Positions 1 through 9,086 of a stretch of 64,000 nt of DNA are shown piece after piece. The notes beneath the pieces are model-generated. The model was given only the letters and a program-made list of their open reading frames with translations, was not told the origin of the DNA and did no database searches. Location: contig JAYFOQ010000021.1 of assembly GCA_034932485.1 (NCBI GenBank), positions 62,001 through 126,000 on the forward strand, given 5' to 3'. Numbering within the stretch: the stretch's first letter is position 1; each line of letters opens with the position of its first letter. Made by a program: the position numbers and the translations under genes. This DNA comes from Gordonibacter sp034932485 (lineage in GTDB: Bacteria; Actinomycetota; Coriobacteriia; Coriobacteriales; Eggerthellaceae).

Positions 1-119
1 GTAATGCGCGCTCGAAAAGCATCTTGCACAATATGAAGGAGTTCGTCAGCCTGACCCACGACAAGCGCCATATTTACACTTGTCGGAGCAGTCAGGGTAA
101 TTTGCGTCTGATCTGTCAT
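1..119 (-). CDS. phoH: PhoH-like protein, N-terminal fragment
   Basis: Only the first 39 or so codons lie in the window; the gene continues past base 1. The start ATG (reverse complement of 117-119) gives a peptide beginning MTDQTQITLTAPTSVNMALV and continuing with a segment (VGQADELLHIVQDAFRARI) that resembles the N-terminal domain preceding the P-loop ATPase of PhoH-like proteins. Identification rests on this short match and on context: phoH commonly lies near hrcA, dnaJ, rsmE and ybeY in Gram-positive bacteria. PhoH-like proteins are cytoplasmic ATPases linked to RNA metabolism. The P-loop is outside the window, so the call is tentative. Confidence 0.55.
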   Translation of the reverse strand, partial: MTDQTQITLTAPTSVNMALVVGQADELLHIVQDAFRARI

Positions 120-193
120 GAGGTCATTGTATCACGGGGTAAGCCAACGCGCAGTGTTGTTATCGAAGCGTGGATGAGCTAAGTTGCTCTCGA

Positions 194-1399
194 CTATGGC
201 AATATCAAAGGTACAAGCGTACCAGGAGTAGAATTAGCAGGTGCCTCAACCTCAAAGTAGCTTTCCGTCGTAGCTTTACCAGTCGTCTCTATCAATACTA
301 ACTCAGACGTTCCGCGACGACGAACACGCTCTTGAGACCGCAGCTGTGAAGCAAGATCACGCAAACAACGAGCACGATGAGCCTTAACACCTGAGGAAAC
401 CTGATCAACTCTATTGGCTGCCGGAGTTCCCTCGCGCTGAGAGTAGGGAAACACATGAATCTTTGAAAAAGAACAATGCTCAGCCATCTCAAGAGTTGAT
501 GCGAAGTCTTCCTCGCTCTCACCGGGAAATCCCACAATAATATCAGTGGAGAGCGATAATTCCGGCACCGCTGCGCGCAACCGATCCACTAACTCGCGGT
601 ACTCCCATGCATCATAAGGGCGCGCCATGTCATGCAACACCCCCGAACTGCCAGATTGCAGGGGAAGGTGTAAGTGACGACAAACTCGCCCTTCCGCATG
701 AGCAAGCAGAGCAATCAGCTCATCATCAACATCCATAGGTTCAATGCTTGATATACGAAAACGTACACAAGCTGTATTCGGTGGGGATTGATCAACCGTA
801 GTAGCCAGCAAACGCTCCAAGAGTCCCGCCAGCGTTAAACCCTCGCTACGATAGGAACCTAAATTGATACCCGAAAGCACAATTTCGCCGACACCCGCCC
901 GAGCGTAAGTTACCGCCTCCTCCACCACCTCTGAAGCGGTACGGCTCCATGCACGACCACGGGCAACATGTACGATGCAGTAGGTACAAGCATTGTTGCA
1001 CCCATCCTGAACTTTAATACCCACGCGCGTAGGAAAAGCACCCCCTATGCGCAATACCCGTTGATCGTCACCCACACGTGCGGCAAGCGCTTCAAGGAGA
1101 GCGCCTTTTGCCGCCGTTTCAACACGCGCGTCCATAGCTTCAAACCCGGCGGCATCGAGGGAGACAGCACATCCTGTTACCACCACGCGGGCATGCTCAT
1201 TCGCGCGCAGTGCGCGGTGTACCGCCTTGCGTGTCTTTTTTTCAGCCTCCCCGGTCACCGTGCAGGTGTTCACCACGATAAGATCGGCATCAGCTTGTTC
1301 AGCCTCGCTGTATCCCGCCGCAAGCAATGCTGCGGCGATAGCATCCGATTCCACACGGTTTACCTTGCAGCCCAGATTGACGACACAGAACCTCATCAT
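194..1399 (-). CDS. mtaB: tRNA t6A37 methylthiotransferase MtaB (radical SAM)
   Basis: This 401-residue protein should add a methylthio group at C2 of N6-threonylcarbamoyladenosine-37 in tRNAs reading ANN codons. The N-terminal UPF0004 domain begins RFCVVNLGCKVN and carries cysteines near residues 11, 46 and 77, which would hold the auxiliary iron-sulfur cluster. The radical SAM signature CNNACTYC lies at about residues 134-141. A TRAM-like C-terminal segment follows. LGCKVN, rather than the TxGCQMN of MiaB, points to MtaB. The start overlaps the stop of rsmE by a few bases, so the two are probably translationally coupled in the hrcA-dnaJ-rsmE-mtaB run. Confidence 0.93.
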   Translation of the reverse strand: MMRFCVVNLGCKVNRVESDAIAAALLAAGYSEAEQADADLIVVNTCTVTGEAEKKTRKAVHRALRANEHARVVVTGCAVSLDAAGFEAMDARVETAAKGALLEALAARVGDDQRVLRIGGAFPTRVGIKVQDGCNNACTYCIVHVARGRAWSRTASEVVEEAVTYARAGVGEIVLSGINLGSYRSEGLTLAGLLERLLATTVDQSPPNTACVRFRISSIEPMDVDDELIALLAHAEGRVCRHLHLPLQSGSSGVLHDMARPYDAWEYRELVDRLRAAVPELSLSTDIIVGFPGESEEDFASTLEMAEHCSFSKIHVFPYSQREGTPAANRVDQVSSGVKAHRARCLRDLASQLRSQERVRRRGTSELVLIETTGKATTESYFEVEAPANSTPGTLVPLILP

Positions 1400-2214
1400 C
1401 CGACATCCTCGAAGCTGCCGCGCGAGACGTTGCCGAGACCACCCAGCTCATAAAGCGCAAGTGCACTCGCCACGATGCCGGCCGTCTCGGTGCGCAATAT
1501 GGAGGGACCAAGCGACACCAAAGACGCACGCTCATTGCATTCTAGGAAAGCATCAACCTCGCGCTCAGTCAGACCCCCCTCGGGACCCACCACCACGGCG
1601 ATGCGCGCCTCGTGCGGAGATACCTGACACCGCTCGATGCCAGTCCAGATAGCTGTCGAAAGCCGTGCTGTCTGCGGCGCCTCCTCCCAGCACACCAAGA
1701 TAGCTGTCGCGTGCGACAGCGCAGCACACACCTCCTCAAGTACCATCGGGGTACACACCTCAGAGACCTCACATTGCCCCGACTGCATGGCAGCACTCTT
1801 GGCTATTGCTTGCCACCGCTCCGTTTTCGCACAGGCCTTCTTGGCATCGAGCTTTACGATAGAGCGATCGCACACAAGCGGTAAAAACCCAGCCACACCC
1901 AGTTCGGTGGCATGACGGATAACGGTCTCCATTTTATCGCCCTTGGCGAGGCCCTGCACCAATAACACCGTCGCGTTTGGGGTGGGCGCGACGAGATGTT
2001 GCGCAATACGCACAAGAGGTACTTCATCGTCTGTCGACACAATCTCACATTCGAAGTAGTCTCGAGCAGCATCTACAACCGCCACGTGTTCGCCAGACGT
2101 TAATCGCAATACGCGGGCATGCTTCGCATCGTCGGGGGTTAGCCTCAACGGAAATACCGTCGCCTCTTCAAGGGCAACCACTTGATTCTCGAGATAAAAG
2201 TGCGGCAGAGACAT
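1396..2214 (-). CDS. rsmE: 16S rRNA (uracil1498-N3)-methyltransferase RsmE
   Basis: The protein has 272 residues from ATG 2214 (MSLPHFYLENQVV). A longer reading frame exists, but its extra N-terminus overlaps dnaJ and is not family-like. RsmE is a SPOUT-fold methyltransferase acting on 16S rRNA of the small subunit. The C-terminal knot region is visible in VVVGPEGGLTEREVDAF and LGPSILRTETA, the SAM-binding trefoil-knot motifs of the family. The start lies one base from the dnaJ stop and the end overlaps mtaB, so it sits tightly inside the heat-shock operon. This dnaJ-rsmE linkage is common in Gram-positive genomes. Confidence 0.93.
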   Translation of the reverse strand: MSLPHFYLENQVVALEEATVFPLRLTPDDAKHARVLRLTSGEHVAVVDAARDYFECEIVSTDDEVPLVRIAQHLVAPTPNATVLLVQGLAKGDKMETVIRHATELGVAGFLPLVCDRSIVKLDAKKACAKTERWQAIAKSAAMQSGQCEVSEVCTPMVLEEVCAALSHATAILVCWEEAPQTARLSTAIWTGIERCQVSPHEARIAVVVGPEGGLTEREVDAFLECNERASLVSLGPSILRTETAGIVASALALYELGGLGNVSRGSFEDVG

Positions 2215-2215
2215 G

Positions 2216-3358
2216 TTAGTTGAAAGCGTCGCGAAGTTTCTGAAGAGGTGTCCGGGCATCGGTAACATCCTCGCCCATATCTTCAGCCAACTGCTCAAGA
2301 AGCTCACGCTGCTTTTTCGTTACCTTCTTAGGCACTACCACGTTCACATGCACGTACATATCACCACGCGTCTCGCTACGGAACTTGGGCATACCAAAGC
2401 CCCGCACGCGCACCACTTGCTCATTTTGACAGCCTTCAGGTATACGTACCTCTACTTTTTCATCTTCGAAGATACCATCGATTTCGATATCGGCACCAAG
2501 CGTTGCCTGCACGATAGATACATTCGCCCGGGCATGTAGGTTATCTCCATCACGCTCGAAGAATTCGTGAGGCTGAATACGACAAGTAACAATAAGATCG
2601 CCAGCCGCCGCCCCCTGAAGACCCGCTTCGCCAAATCCAGAGAGACGCAGCTGTTGCGAATCTCGGATACCTACCGGCACTTCTACGGTAACTCGTTGAC
2701 GATCGGGAACGCGACCCTGGCCCTCGCACTCGGGACACGGATTCTCAATGGAACGCCCCGTACCAGCGCAGGTTCTACACGTAGTGGCCGACTGCATATC
2801 ACCTAAGAAGGTGTGTTGAACCGTAACAACACGTCCCTGTCCGTTGCAGTCGGGACAGGTAACCTCATGACCATCCGGACCGAGACCCGATCCTTCACAG
2901 TCGGGACACGGAGCCAAACGATCGTAAACTATCTCCTTCTTTGCACCCGCAGCCACTTCCTCAAGCGTCAAACGCAATCCCACACCCATGTCGCGACCTT
3001 CGCGGCGCTGCTGCTGACGCGCACCACCCTGCCCACCGAAAAATGAGCTAAAGATGTCGCCCATACCAAAACCGCCGCCGAATAGATCTTCAAAGTCGAC
3101 GTAGCCGCTTCCGCCACCGTAAGGACTTCCATTGCCTGCCGCACCGGGAATAGTTCCAAATCGATCGTACTGGGCACGTTTATTCGCATCGGAAAGAACG
3201 TCATAAGCCTCATTCAGCTCTTTAAACTGATCTTCGGCATCTGCCGCTTTATTCACGTCTGGGTGAAGCTCACGCGCACGGCGTCGAAACGCCTTTTTGA
3301 TCTCATCATCAGTGGCGTTTTTAGAAACGCCCAGAACCTCGTACAGATCCTTGGCCAT
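2216..3358 (-). CDS. dnaJ: Chaperone protein DnaJ
   Basis: DnaJ is the Hsp40 co-chaperone that delivers substrates to DnaK and stimulates its ATPase. About 380 residues are arranged as expected: a J domain (residues 1-70, DLYEVLGV with HPD in ELHPDVNK), a Gly/Phe-rich linker (YGGGSGYVDFEDLFGGGFG), a zinc domain with four repeats (CPDCEGSG, CPDCNGQG, CRTCAGTG, CPECEGQG), then the substrate-binding C-terminal domains. I chose ATG 3358 (MAKDLYEVLG). A GTG at 3371-3373 has a nearer GAGGAAAG Shine-Dalgarno and would add five residues. It lies directly downstream of hrcA and is therefore probably under the CIRCE operator. No grpE or dnaK is in view. Confidence 0.95.
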   Translation of the reverse strand: MAKDLYEVLGVSKNATDDEIKKAFRRRARELHPDVNKAADAEDQFKELNEAYDVLSDANKRAQYDRFGTIPGAAGNGSPYGGGSGYVDFEDLFGGGFGMGDIFSSFFGGQGGARQQQRREGRDMGVGLRLTLEEVAAGAKKEIVYDRLAPCPDCEGSGLGPDGHEVTCPDCNGQGRVVTVQHTFLGDMQSATTCRTCAGTGRSIENPCPECEGQGRVPDRQRVTVEVPVGIRDSQQLRLSGFGEAGLQGAAAGDLIVTCRIQPHEFFERDGDNLHARANVSIVQATLGADIEIDGIFEDEKVEVRIPEGCQNEQVVRVRGFGMPKFRSETRGDMYVHVNVVVPKKVTKKQRELLEQLAEDMGEDVTDARTPLQKLRDAFN

Positions 3359-3423
3359 AGTTCTAACTGGCACCTTTCCTCACAAGGCGACAGCGCTCCC
3401 CCGAGACACCGTCGCGCAATATC

Positions 3424-4437
3424 CTATATGTCCTGAAGAGCGGTGCTTGCAATGCGTACCGCTCGTATTACCTTCGAATAATCCATGCGGGTAGGACCAA
3501 TAACAGCCACTACGCCAGCCGACTCACCGCGTCCGTAACGACTTGCCACCACCGACACACCCGCCAGTTCTGCCGCATCGTTCTCACGGCCAATACGCAC
3601 ACACGGCGCTCCATCAGCATAACGTACTGCGTCATCGAGAAGATGCAGTAGCACCGTATCATCTTCAAGCACTTGCATAACAGGCAAAAGCACCTGAGAC
3701 TGACTAAACTCAGGTTTCGTTAACAGAGAACTCACTCCGAGGCGATGGGTGCGCGACAGTTCGCTTTCCTGCAAGCACGACAGCACCTCTTCCAGCACCA
3801 ACCGCACCAACGGATCGTGCAAAGCCTCCATCATGCCCCGCTCTAAACCTTCTTCAATCTGCTGTAACGACTTTCCCGTAAAAACATCACCCAAAAAAAC
3901 TTGCACTTGCGCCAGCTCGTCGGACGACACTGGCTCGGCAAAGTCTATTTGACGATTGAATACCTGACCGTCTTCAGTAACCAACACCACCAACGCACGG
4001 TAAAGCGTCAGAGAAATAAGTGACAACTGCTTGATATGTAGGTTAAGCACCGAAGGGGCCAAAACAATGGAGAGGCAGTCCGTCAATCGTGTAAGCGCAG
4101 ACGAAGTTTGCTCCAGTAACGCATCCAATTCGCTGGCACTACGACGAAGCTCATCTACCGCGGTGCGACTACGCTCTTCGTCACCCGGAAACCCGCCTTC
4201 TAATAGGTTATCAACGAACGCACGATATCCTACGTCAGTCGGTATGCGTCCAGCCGACGTATGGGGCTGCGTGATGTAGCCACCATCTTCAAGTACCGAC
4301 AGTTCATTGCGCACCGTGGCTGGGCTAACACCCAGTTGATAGCGTTCGGTCAGCGTACGAGAACCCACGGGTAGAGCGCGAGCGACATACTCTTCTATAA
4401 GCGCAGCCAAAACCCGTTGCCTACGATCCGATAGCAC
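3424..4437 (-). CDS. hrcA: Heat-inducible transcription repressor HrcA
   Basis: HrcA represses class I heat-shock genes by binding CIRCE. The 337-residue protein starts with a winged helix (LSDRRQRVLAALIEEYVA, then SPATVRNELSVLEDGGYI, the recognition region) followed by the family motif QPHTSAGRIPTDVGYRAFVD. The rest is the GAF-like dimerisation domain. The chosen start is GTG 4437, preceded by an AAGGAAGGTGGAG-type ribosome-binding site. A TTG at 4464 in the same frame lies upstream of that site and is unlikely. A CIRCE element 115 bases upstream implies autoregulation of the hrcA-dnaJ-rsmE-mtaB unit. Confidence 0.95.
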   Translation of the reverse strand: MLSDRRQRVLAALIEEYVARALPVGSRTLTERYQLGVSPATVRNELSVLEDGGYITQPHTSAGRIPTDVGYRAFVDNLLEGGFPGDEERSRTAVDELRRSASELDALLEQTSSALTRLTDCLSIVLAPSVLNLHIKQLSLISLTLYRALVVLVTEDGQVFNRQIDFAEPVSSDELAQVQVFLGDVFTGKSLQQIEEGLERGMMEALHDPLVRLVLEEVLSCLQESELSRTHRLGVSSLLTKPEFSQSQVLLPVMQVLEDDTVLLHLLDDAVRYADGAPCVRIGRENDAAELAGVSVVASRYGRGESAGVVAVIGPTRMDYSKVIRAVRIASTALQDI

Positions 4438-4551
4438 GCTTCTCCACCTTCCTTTCTCGTACAAGAGTCTTATTCCGCCACCTCAGCCACCTCAAAGACA
4501 AGCACATAACCATAACGACTTCTTCTTTCGGGATAGTGCTGACGTATCATT

Positions 4552-4578
4552 TTAGCAGCCGATGCAAGAGAGTGCTAA
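4552..4578 (-). promoter_or_regulatory. CIRCE operator (HrcA binding site), one imperfect arm
   Basis: The plus-strand sequence is TTAGCAGCC, a 9-base spacer (GATGCAAGA), then GAGTGCTAA. The CIRCE consensus is TTAGCACTC-N9-GAGTGCTAA. The right arm is a perfect match, the left arm matches 7 of 9, and the spacer length is exact. It lies upstream of hrcA as expected for autoregulation. On the minus strand a TATATT-like -10 sits just upstream at about 4595, so a bound repressor would overlap the transcription start. Confidence 0.88.
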
Positions 4579-4691
4579 AGAAAGTGTGGGAAATATAGAG
4601 AAACCTGGTGAACGTCACAGATAATCCCCCAACAAACAGAGGTACAAGACTCCTTGACAGAACAGAGCAAGCCTCACTCCCTCTTGCGCTG

Positions 4692-5804
4692 CTAGGAAGC
4701 TAAATCAAAAAGGCGTCCGTAGAGCTCATTTCCGCAAAGCCAACCACGCTCTGTAGGTCTCCAGCGATTCTCTCGCAACTCAACGAGGCCTTCTTCCTGT
4801 AAGACAGTCAGTACAGAAATAACATCAGGAAGTCTCTGCGCTGCCTTCTCAACCAATTCAGTGGATATACCGCAGGTCATACGCATGCCTAGCATAAGAT
4901 CTTCGGCCATCATCTGAGCGAGGGTAAGATCGTCGGTTACTTGACCATCTTGCATACGCATACGGCGACTTTCATTCTGCGTCATAGTTGCAGCTGAACG
5001 ACCGAGTCCTAAATAAGGTACACCAGTCCAGTAAGCAATATTGTGGCGACAGGTAAAACCAGGACGCGCATAGCTCGCAACCTCATAACGCTCGAAACCC
5101 TCTTCAGCCAGTATGCGCGCAGCTATCTCCATGTGCGTCGCTTCGATATCATCGTCGGGTTCTTCTAAGGTGCCCTTTAAAATGGCCTGTTCAAAAACAG
5201 TATGGGGCTCAATGGTTAACGGATATATACTTATATGAGTAGCGCCAAGGCACACCGCCTCACGCACGCTTGCCTCGAAGCTTTTTTCACTCTGACCGGG
5301 AATGCCACACATTAAGTCTACACTCACGTTCTCAAAACGTGTCAGAGCTGCCGCGAGGGCACGTCGAGCATCGTCTGAAGTATGAGCCCGCCCTAATATA
5401 CGCAATACCTCATCATCGAAACTTTGCACGCCAAGCGACAAGCGATTTACTCCCAACGCCCAAATATCACGCACCATACGTTCAGTAAGGCTTTCTGGGT
5501 TCGCTTCCATCGTGCACTCAACTTCGGGTGTCAAATGCATGGAAAGAGACAAGGTGTACAGCAGATTCGAAAGACGAGCCAGCCCCACATAACTGGGTGT
5601 TCCCCCGCCTATATAGACCGTTTCAAGGACACCGAGCTCTCCTTCTTTTGCTTTGCGTCTAATCTGCAACACGAGGTCTTCAATATAGGCATCGATCTCG
5701 GGGCTATCGGCGCTTACGGCATCCGTGGAAAAATCACAGTACCCGCACCGTTTCACACAGAACGGTAGATGTAGATAAAGTGCCTTGTAGGGGTCGTGAG
5801 ACAT
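4692..5804 (-). CDS. hemW: Radical SAM heme chaperone HemW
   Basis: HemW is a heme-binding radical SAM protein, formerly confused with coproporphyrinogen dehydrogenase HemN. The protein has 370 residues from ATG 5804 (MSHDPYKALYLHLPFCVKRC). The cluster motif is FCVKRCGYCDFS (CxxxCxxC). It is followed by YIGGGTPS and by LGVQSFDDEVLRILGRAH, both typical of the HemN/HemW family. The C-terminal HemN domain includes ELVEKAAQRLPDVISVLTVL. The cysteine pattern and the length below 400 residues favour HemW over true HemN. The start nearly abuts the dusB stop, and no heme biosynthesis genes are nearby. It may serve cytochrome maturation, such as the cytochrome b of the formate dehydrogenase here. Confidence 0.9.
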   Translation of the reverse strand: MSHDPYKALYLHLPFCVKRCGYCDFSTDAVSADSPEIDAYIEDLVLQIRRKAKEGELGVLETVYIGGGTPSYVGLARLSNLLYTLSLSMHLTPEVECTMEANPESLTERMVRDIWALGVNRLSLGVQSFDDEVLRILGRAHTSDDARRALAAALTRFENVSVDLMCGIPGQSEKSFEASVREAVCLGATHISIYPLTIEPHTVFEQAILKGTLEEPDDDIEATHMEIAARILAEEGFERYEVASYARPGFTCRHNIAYWTGVPYLGLGRSAATMTQNESRRMRMQDGQVTDDLTLAQMMAEDLMLGMRMTCGISTELVEKAAQRLPDVISVLTVLQEEGLVELRENRWRPTERGWLCGNELYGRLFDLAS

Positions 5805-5809
5805 ATCGT

Positions 5810-6790
5810 CTAACCTCTCGTTTCGTGAGTGCGTGCACATTCCAGCAATTCATCGAAAACTCGATCGAAATCTTCTAACGTTACGCAATCATTAATGCGA
5901 CCGCGAGCTGCGGACGCTCCCGGAAGGCCAGCCATATACCACATAGCATGCTTACGCATGCGAACGATAGCGCGTCCTTCTCGTTCAGAAAGCAAACGGG
6001 CATGGCGACGTGCCATAGCAATACGTTCGTCAATCGTAGGCAAGGCGGGTTCAGGGTGCCCAGCAAGAGCAGCCTTAGCCTGCGCAAACACCCAGGGATT
6101 ACCTTCCGCTCCCCGTGCAATCATTATCGCATCACATCCAGTGCTCCCTACAAGAGTAACAGCATCAGCGCCAGTTCGTACATCACCATTACCCACCACT
6201 GGCACGCTCACTGCCTGTTTTACCCGCTTAATAACGCCCCAATCGGCGCTACCGCGATACAATTGCTCGGCATAACGTCCATGTACGGCAACAGCTGCCG
6301 CCCCCGCGTCTTCCATGCGCTGCGCGAACTCAGGAGCGGTTTCGCAACCCTCAGCCCAGCCGCGGCGAAACTTTACCGTAACCGGATGCTCAACAGCCGC
6401 CACCACCGCACGCACGATGGCAGTTGCCCGCTCAGGATCTTTCATAAGTGCCGAGCCGTCACCCTTTGAAGTTATCTTGCGCGCTGGACAGCCCATATTA
6501 ATATCCACATAGGCAAGCGTATCACCCATCTCGCCTTCAATCCATGCTGCCTGCGATGCCATCGTATCGGGCTCGTGACCAAACAGTTGCACAGCTACCT
6601 GGTCCTCGACAGGAGCGAGAGACAACAAGTGACGAGTTTTTTCGTTGGCGTAAGAGAGGCCCTTCGCCGAAACCATTTCGGTATAAGTAAGGTCAGCCCC
6701 CTGCTCGCAACAGAGGGTACGCAGGGCTTCATCACTCACGCCCGCCATAGGCGCCAGTAAAAGCTGGTGCTGCCGAAAGAAACTAAACAC
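5810..6790 (-). CDS. dusB: tRNA-dihydrouridine synthase DusB
   Basis: This FMN-dependent enzyme reduces uridine to dihydrouridine in the tRNA D-loop. It is a TIM-barrel protein of about 326 residues. Visible motifs are LLAPMAGVSD (FMN binding), VDINMGCPARKI (catalytic cysteine), VTVKFRRGW, AVAVHGR and VVGNGDVRTG, with MIARGAEGNPW near the end of the barrel. The start is ambiguous: TTG 6799 and GTG 6790 are in frame, and the AGG upstream is better spaced for the GTG. The gene follows a small membrane-protein gene by about 10 bases and probably shares its transcript with hemW downstream. Confidence 0.92.
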   Translation of the reverse strand: MFSFFRQHQLLLAPMAGVSDEALRTLCCEQGADLTYTEMVSAKGLSYANEKTRHLLSLAPVEDQVAVQLFGHEPDTMASQAAWIEGEMGDTLAYVDINMGCPARKITSKGDGSALMKDPERATAIVRAVVAAVEHPVTVKFRRGWAEGCETAPEFAQRMEDAGAAAVAVHGRYAEQLYRGSADWGVIKRVKQAVSVPVVGNGDVRTGADAVTLVGSTGCDAIMIARGAEGNPWVFAQAKAALAGHPEPALPTIDERIAMARRHARLLSEREGRAIVRMRKHAMWYMAGLPGASAARGRINDCVTLEDFDRVFDELLECARTHETRG

Positions 6791-6801
6791 GTTGACCAAA
6801 C

Positions 6802-6996
6802 CTACGAAGCCAAAACATCAAGCATATTAATGAAAGCAAATATCAATAATCCCACTATGGCAACCACCACCACAAGACACCCGCATCCGAGCGCCATCTT
6901 GCTGCCGTTAGAACCAGAGGCATGCTCCTGCTCTTGCGCTGCTTTCTTCTCGTTGAAAGGATCATCCAACCAATCGAATTCTTGTTTCCGTGCCAT
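6802..6996 (-). CDS. Small single-pass membrane protein, unknown function
   Basis: The 64-residue protein has a charged N-terminal half (MARKQEFDWLDDPFNEKKAA) and a strongly hydrophobic C-terminal segment (ALGCGCLVVVVAIVGLLIF), so it is probably anchored by one C-terminal helix with the N-terminus in the cytoplasm. It sits between lepA and dusB in the same orientation, with short gaps on both sides. I recognise no family. The coding call rests on the ordered composition, the operon position and the fit between flanking genes. Confidence 0.7.
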   Translation of the reverse strand: MARKQEFDWLDDPFNEKKAAQEQEHASGSNGSKMALGCGCLVVVVAIVGLLIFAFINMLDVLAS

Positions 6997-7042
6997 ATGC
7001 TTACCTGCCTTAGAGCTTGCGGCGAGCCAAGGGCTCTCAAGC

Positions 7043-8848
7043 TTAGTCGTCCACCTTCAATATGGCCATGAAGGCCTCTTGTGGCACTTCCACGTTGCCG
7101 ATATTTTTCATGCGTTTCTTGCCAGCTTTCTGCTTTTCCAGCAGCTTGCGTTTACGCGAGATGTCGCCACCGTAACACTTTGCAAGTACGTCTTTTCGCT
7201 TAGCTTTCACGGTCTCACGCGAAAGAACTCGTCCGCCAATGGCAGCCTGAATAGGCACCTCAAACATCTGACGAGGGATAATTTCCTTGAGTTTTTCCGT
7301 AAGTACTCGTCCGCGGTCGTACGCTTTGTCTTTGTGTACGATAAATGACAGAGCATCAATGGGCTTTCCTGATAGGAGAATATCAAGCTTCACCAGTTTG
7401 GAGGGTTTATAGCCATCAAACTCGTAATCAAGACTTGCGTAACCCTTAGTATTTGATTTTAACTTGTCGAAGTAATCCATGATTAACTCCGATAAAGGTA
7501 TATCCCAAATTAATTCGACCGTCGTCGGCGACAAATAATTCATGGTAACAAACGTGCCGCGGCGCGCAACCGTCAGATCCATAACGGCGCCTACATAGTC
7601 GGGCGGAATAAGTATCTTTGCCTTCAAATAGGGCTCTTCAATATGCTCAATCTCGCCGGGATCGGGCATTTCCTGCGGCGAATGCAGCGACAATATTTCT
7701 CCGCCCGCGCGAAACACGTGATATTCCACAGAAGGTGCTGTAGCCAACAAGTCCAAACCGAACTCGCGCTCAAGGCGCTCTTTAATAACCTCCATATGAA
7801 GCAGCCCTAAAAAGCCAACGCGAAAACCAAAACCAAGAGCATGGGACTTTTCTGGTTCCCAGGCTAAAGCTGGGTCGTTCAGCGAGAGTTTTTCAAGCGC
7901 TTCTTTGAGAGGCTCATATTGATCTCCGTCAATGGGGTATAAACCAGTGAACACCATAGGCTTCGCCTCACGATAACCCGGGAGAGGTTCATCCACCCCC
8001 TGCGTCGACGAAGTAATGGTGTCACCCACCTTCACCTGGCTTACGTCTTTTAAGCCAGTAACCAGATAGCCAACCTCGCCCACTCCGAGCGCTGGCATAG
8101 GAGTCTCGACGGGTCGACGAGCGCCCACTTCTTCCACCAAAGCTTCGGTCTTGGTGGCTAGCATACGAATGCGGTCGCCCTTCTTCATAGAACCGTCTAC
8201 CACACGCACTAATGCAACTACACCACGGTAGGCATCAAAGTAGGAATCGAAAATAAGCGCACGCAAAGGCGCGTTTGCATCTCCTACGGGAGCCGGAATG
8301 TTGTATACCACCGCTTCTAAAAGATCATGCACACCTACGCCAGTCTTGCCCGAGGCAAGCACGGCGTCATCGGCAGGAATAGCCAAACCCTCCTCGATTT
8401 CCTCGCGCACACGTTCGGGCTCGGCGGCGGGCAAATCTATCTTATTGATAAGTGGGATAATTTCTAGGTTTGCATTCATAGCGAGCATAGCATTTGCTAC
8501 GGTTTGAGCCTCCACCCCCTGCGTGGCGTCCACCACCAACACAGCACCTTCACAGGCAGCCAAAGACCGACTAACCTCGTAGGTAAAATCCACGTGGCCC
8601 GGTGTGTCAATCAGATTAAACTGATAGGTCTGCCCATCGTCGGCAGCATAATCCACACGCACAGCCTGACTTTTGATGGTAATACCACGCTCGCGCTCGA
8701 TGTCCATACTGTCCAACAATTGAGCTTGCATATCTCGATGCGCCACTGTTCCCGTAGACTCCAGAATACGGTCAGACAGTGTCGATTTTCCATGATCGAT
8801 ATGCGCGATGATGGAAAAATTACGTATAAGGTTCGGATCAGTGCTCAT
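7043..8848 (-). CDS. lepA: Elongation factor 4 (LepA)
   Basis: LepA is a ribosome-associated translational GTPase that affects initiation or back-translocation under ionic stress. The 601-residue length is typical. The G1 motif is AHIDHGKSTLSDRI, G2/G3 include RERGITIKSQAV and DTPGHVDF, and G4 is NKID. EF-G-like domains III and V follow, and the LepA-specific C-terminal domain contains MFEVPIQAAIGG and the basic tail segment AKCYGGDISRKRKLLEKQK. The ATG 8848 start (MSTDPNLIRNFSIIAH) is family-like. It heads the minus-strand run lepA, small membrane protein, dusB, hemW and is divergent from rubrerythrin. Confidence 0.97.
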   Translation of the reverse strand: MSTDPNLIRNFSIIAHIDHGKSTLSDRILESTGTVAHRDMQAQLLDSMDIERERGITIKSQAVRVDYAADDGQTYQFNLIDTPGHVDFTYEVSRSLAACEGAVLVVDATQGVEAQTVANAMLAMNANLEIIPLINKIDLPAAEPERVREEIEEGLAIPADDAVLASGKTGVGVHDLLEAVVYNIPAPVGDANAPLRALIFDSYFDAYRGVVALVRVVDGSMKKGDRIRMLATKTEALVEEVGARRPVETPMPALGVGEVGYLVTGLKDVSQVKVGDTITSSTQGVDEPLPGYREAKPMVFTGLYPIDGDQYEPLKEALEKLSLNDPALAWEPEKSHALGFGFRVGFLGLLHMEVIKERLEREFGLDLLATAPSVEYHVFRAGGEILSLHSPQEMPDPGEIEHIEEPYLKAKILIPPDYVGAVMDLTVARRGTFVTMNYLSPTTVELIWDIPLSELIMDYFDKLKSNTKGYASLDYEFDGYKPSKLVKLDILLSGKPIDALSFIVHKDKAYDRGRVLTEKLKEIIPRQMFEVPIQAAIGGRVLSRETVKAKRKDVLAKCYGGDISRKRKLLEKQKAGKKRMKNIGNVEVPQEAFMAILKVDD

Positions 8849-9086
8849 TGGTTCCGTTTCTTCGGGTTTTGATCATAGTTTGCTTATGATACCGCATGTA
8901 TGCGTCTCCGTAAGCCTTATCCAGACGAAGCGCATTTGTCGACACCCCTCGTTCATACGAAGTAAGGGCATTGTTAGTCTGAAATAATATACCTGAGATA
9001 AGCTTCCCTTTGCGTTTAGCTTATTATAGTAACCATACCGAGATCGATGATGACCGCGGCCTGTGAGTCGCAGAAGGAGCAAAACA

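Noticed and set aside
4653..4658. TTGACA at 4653 on the plus strand as a promoter
   Set aside because: No -10 at the right distance and no plus-strand gene follows; it lies upstream of a minus-strand operon.
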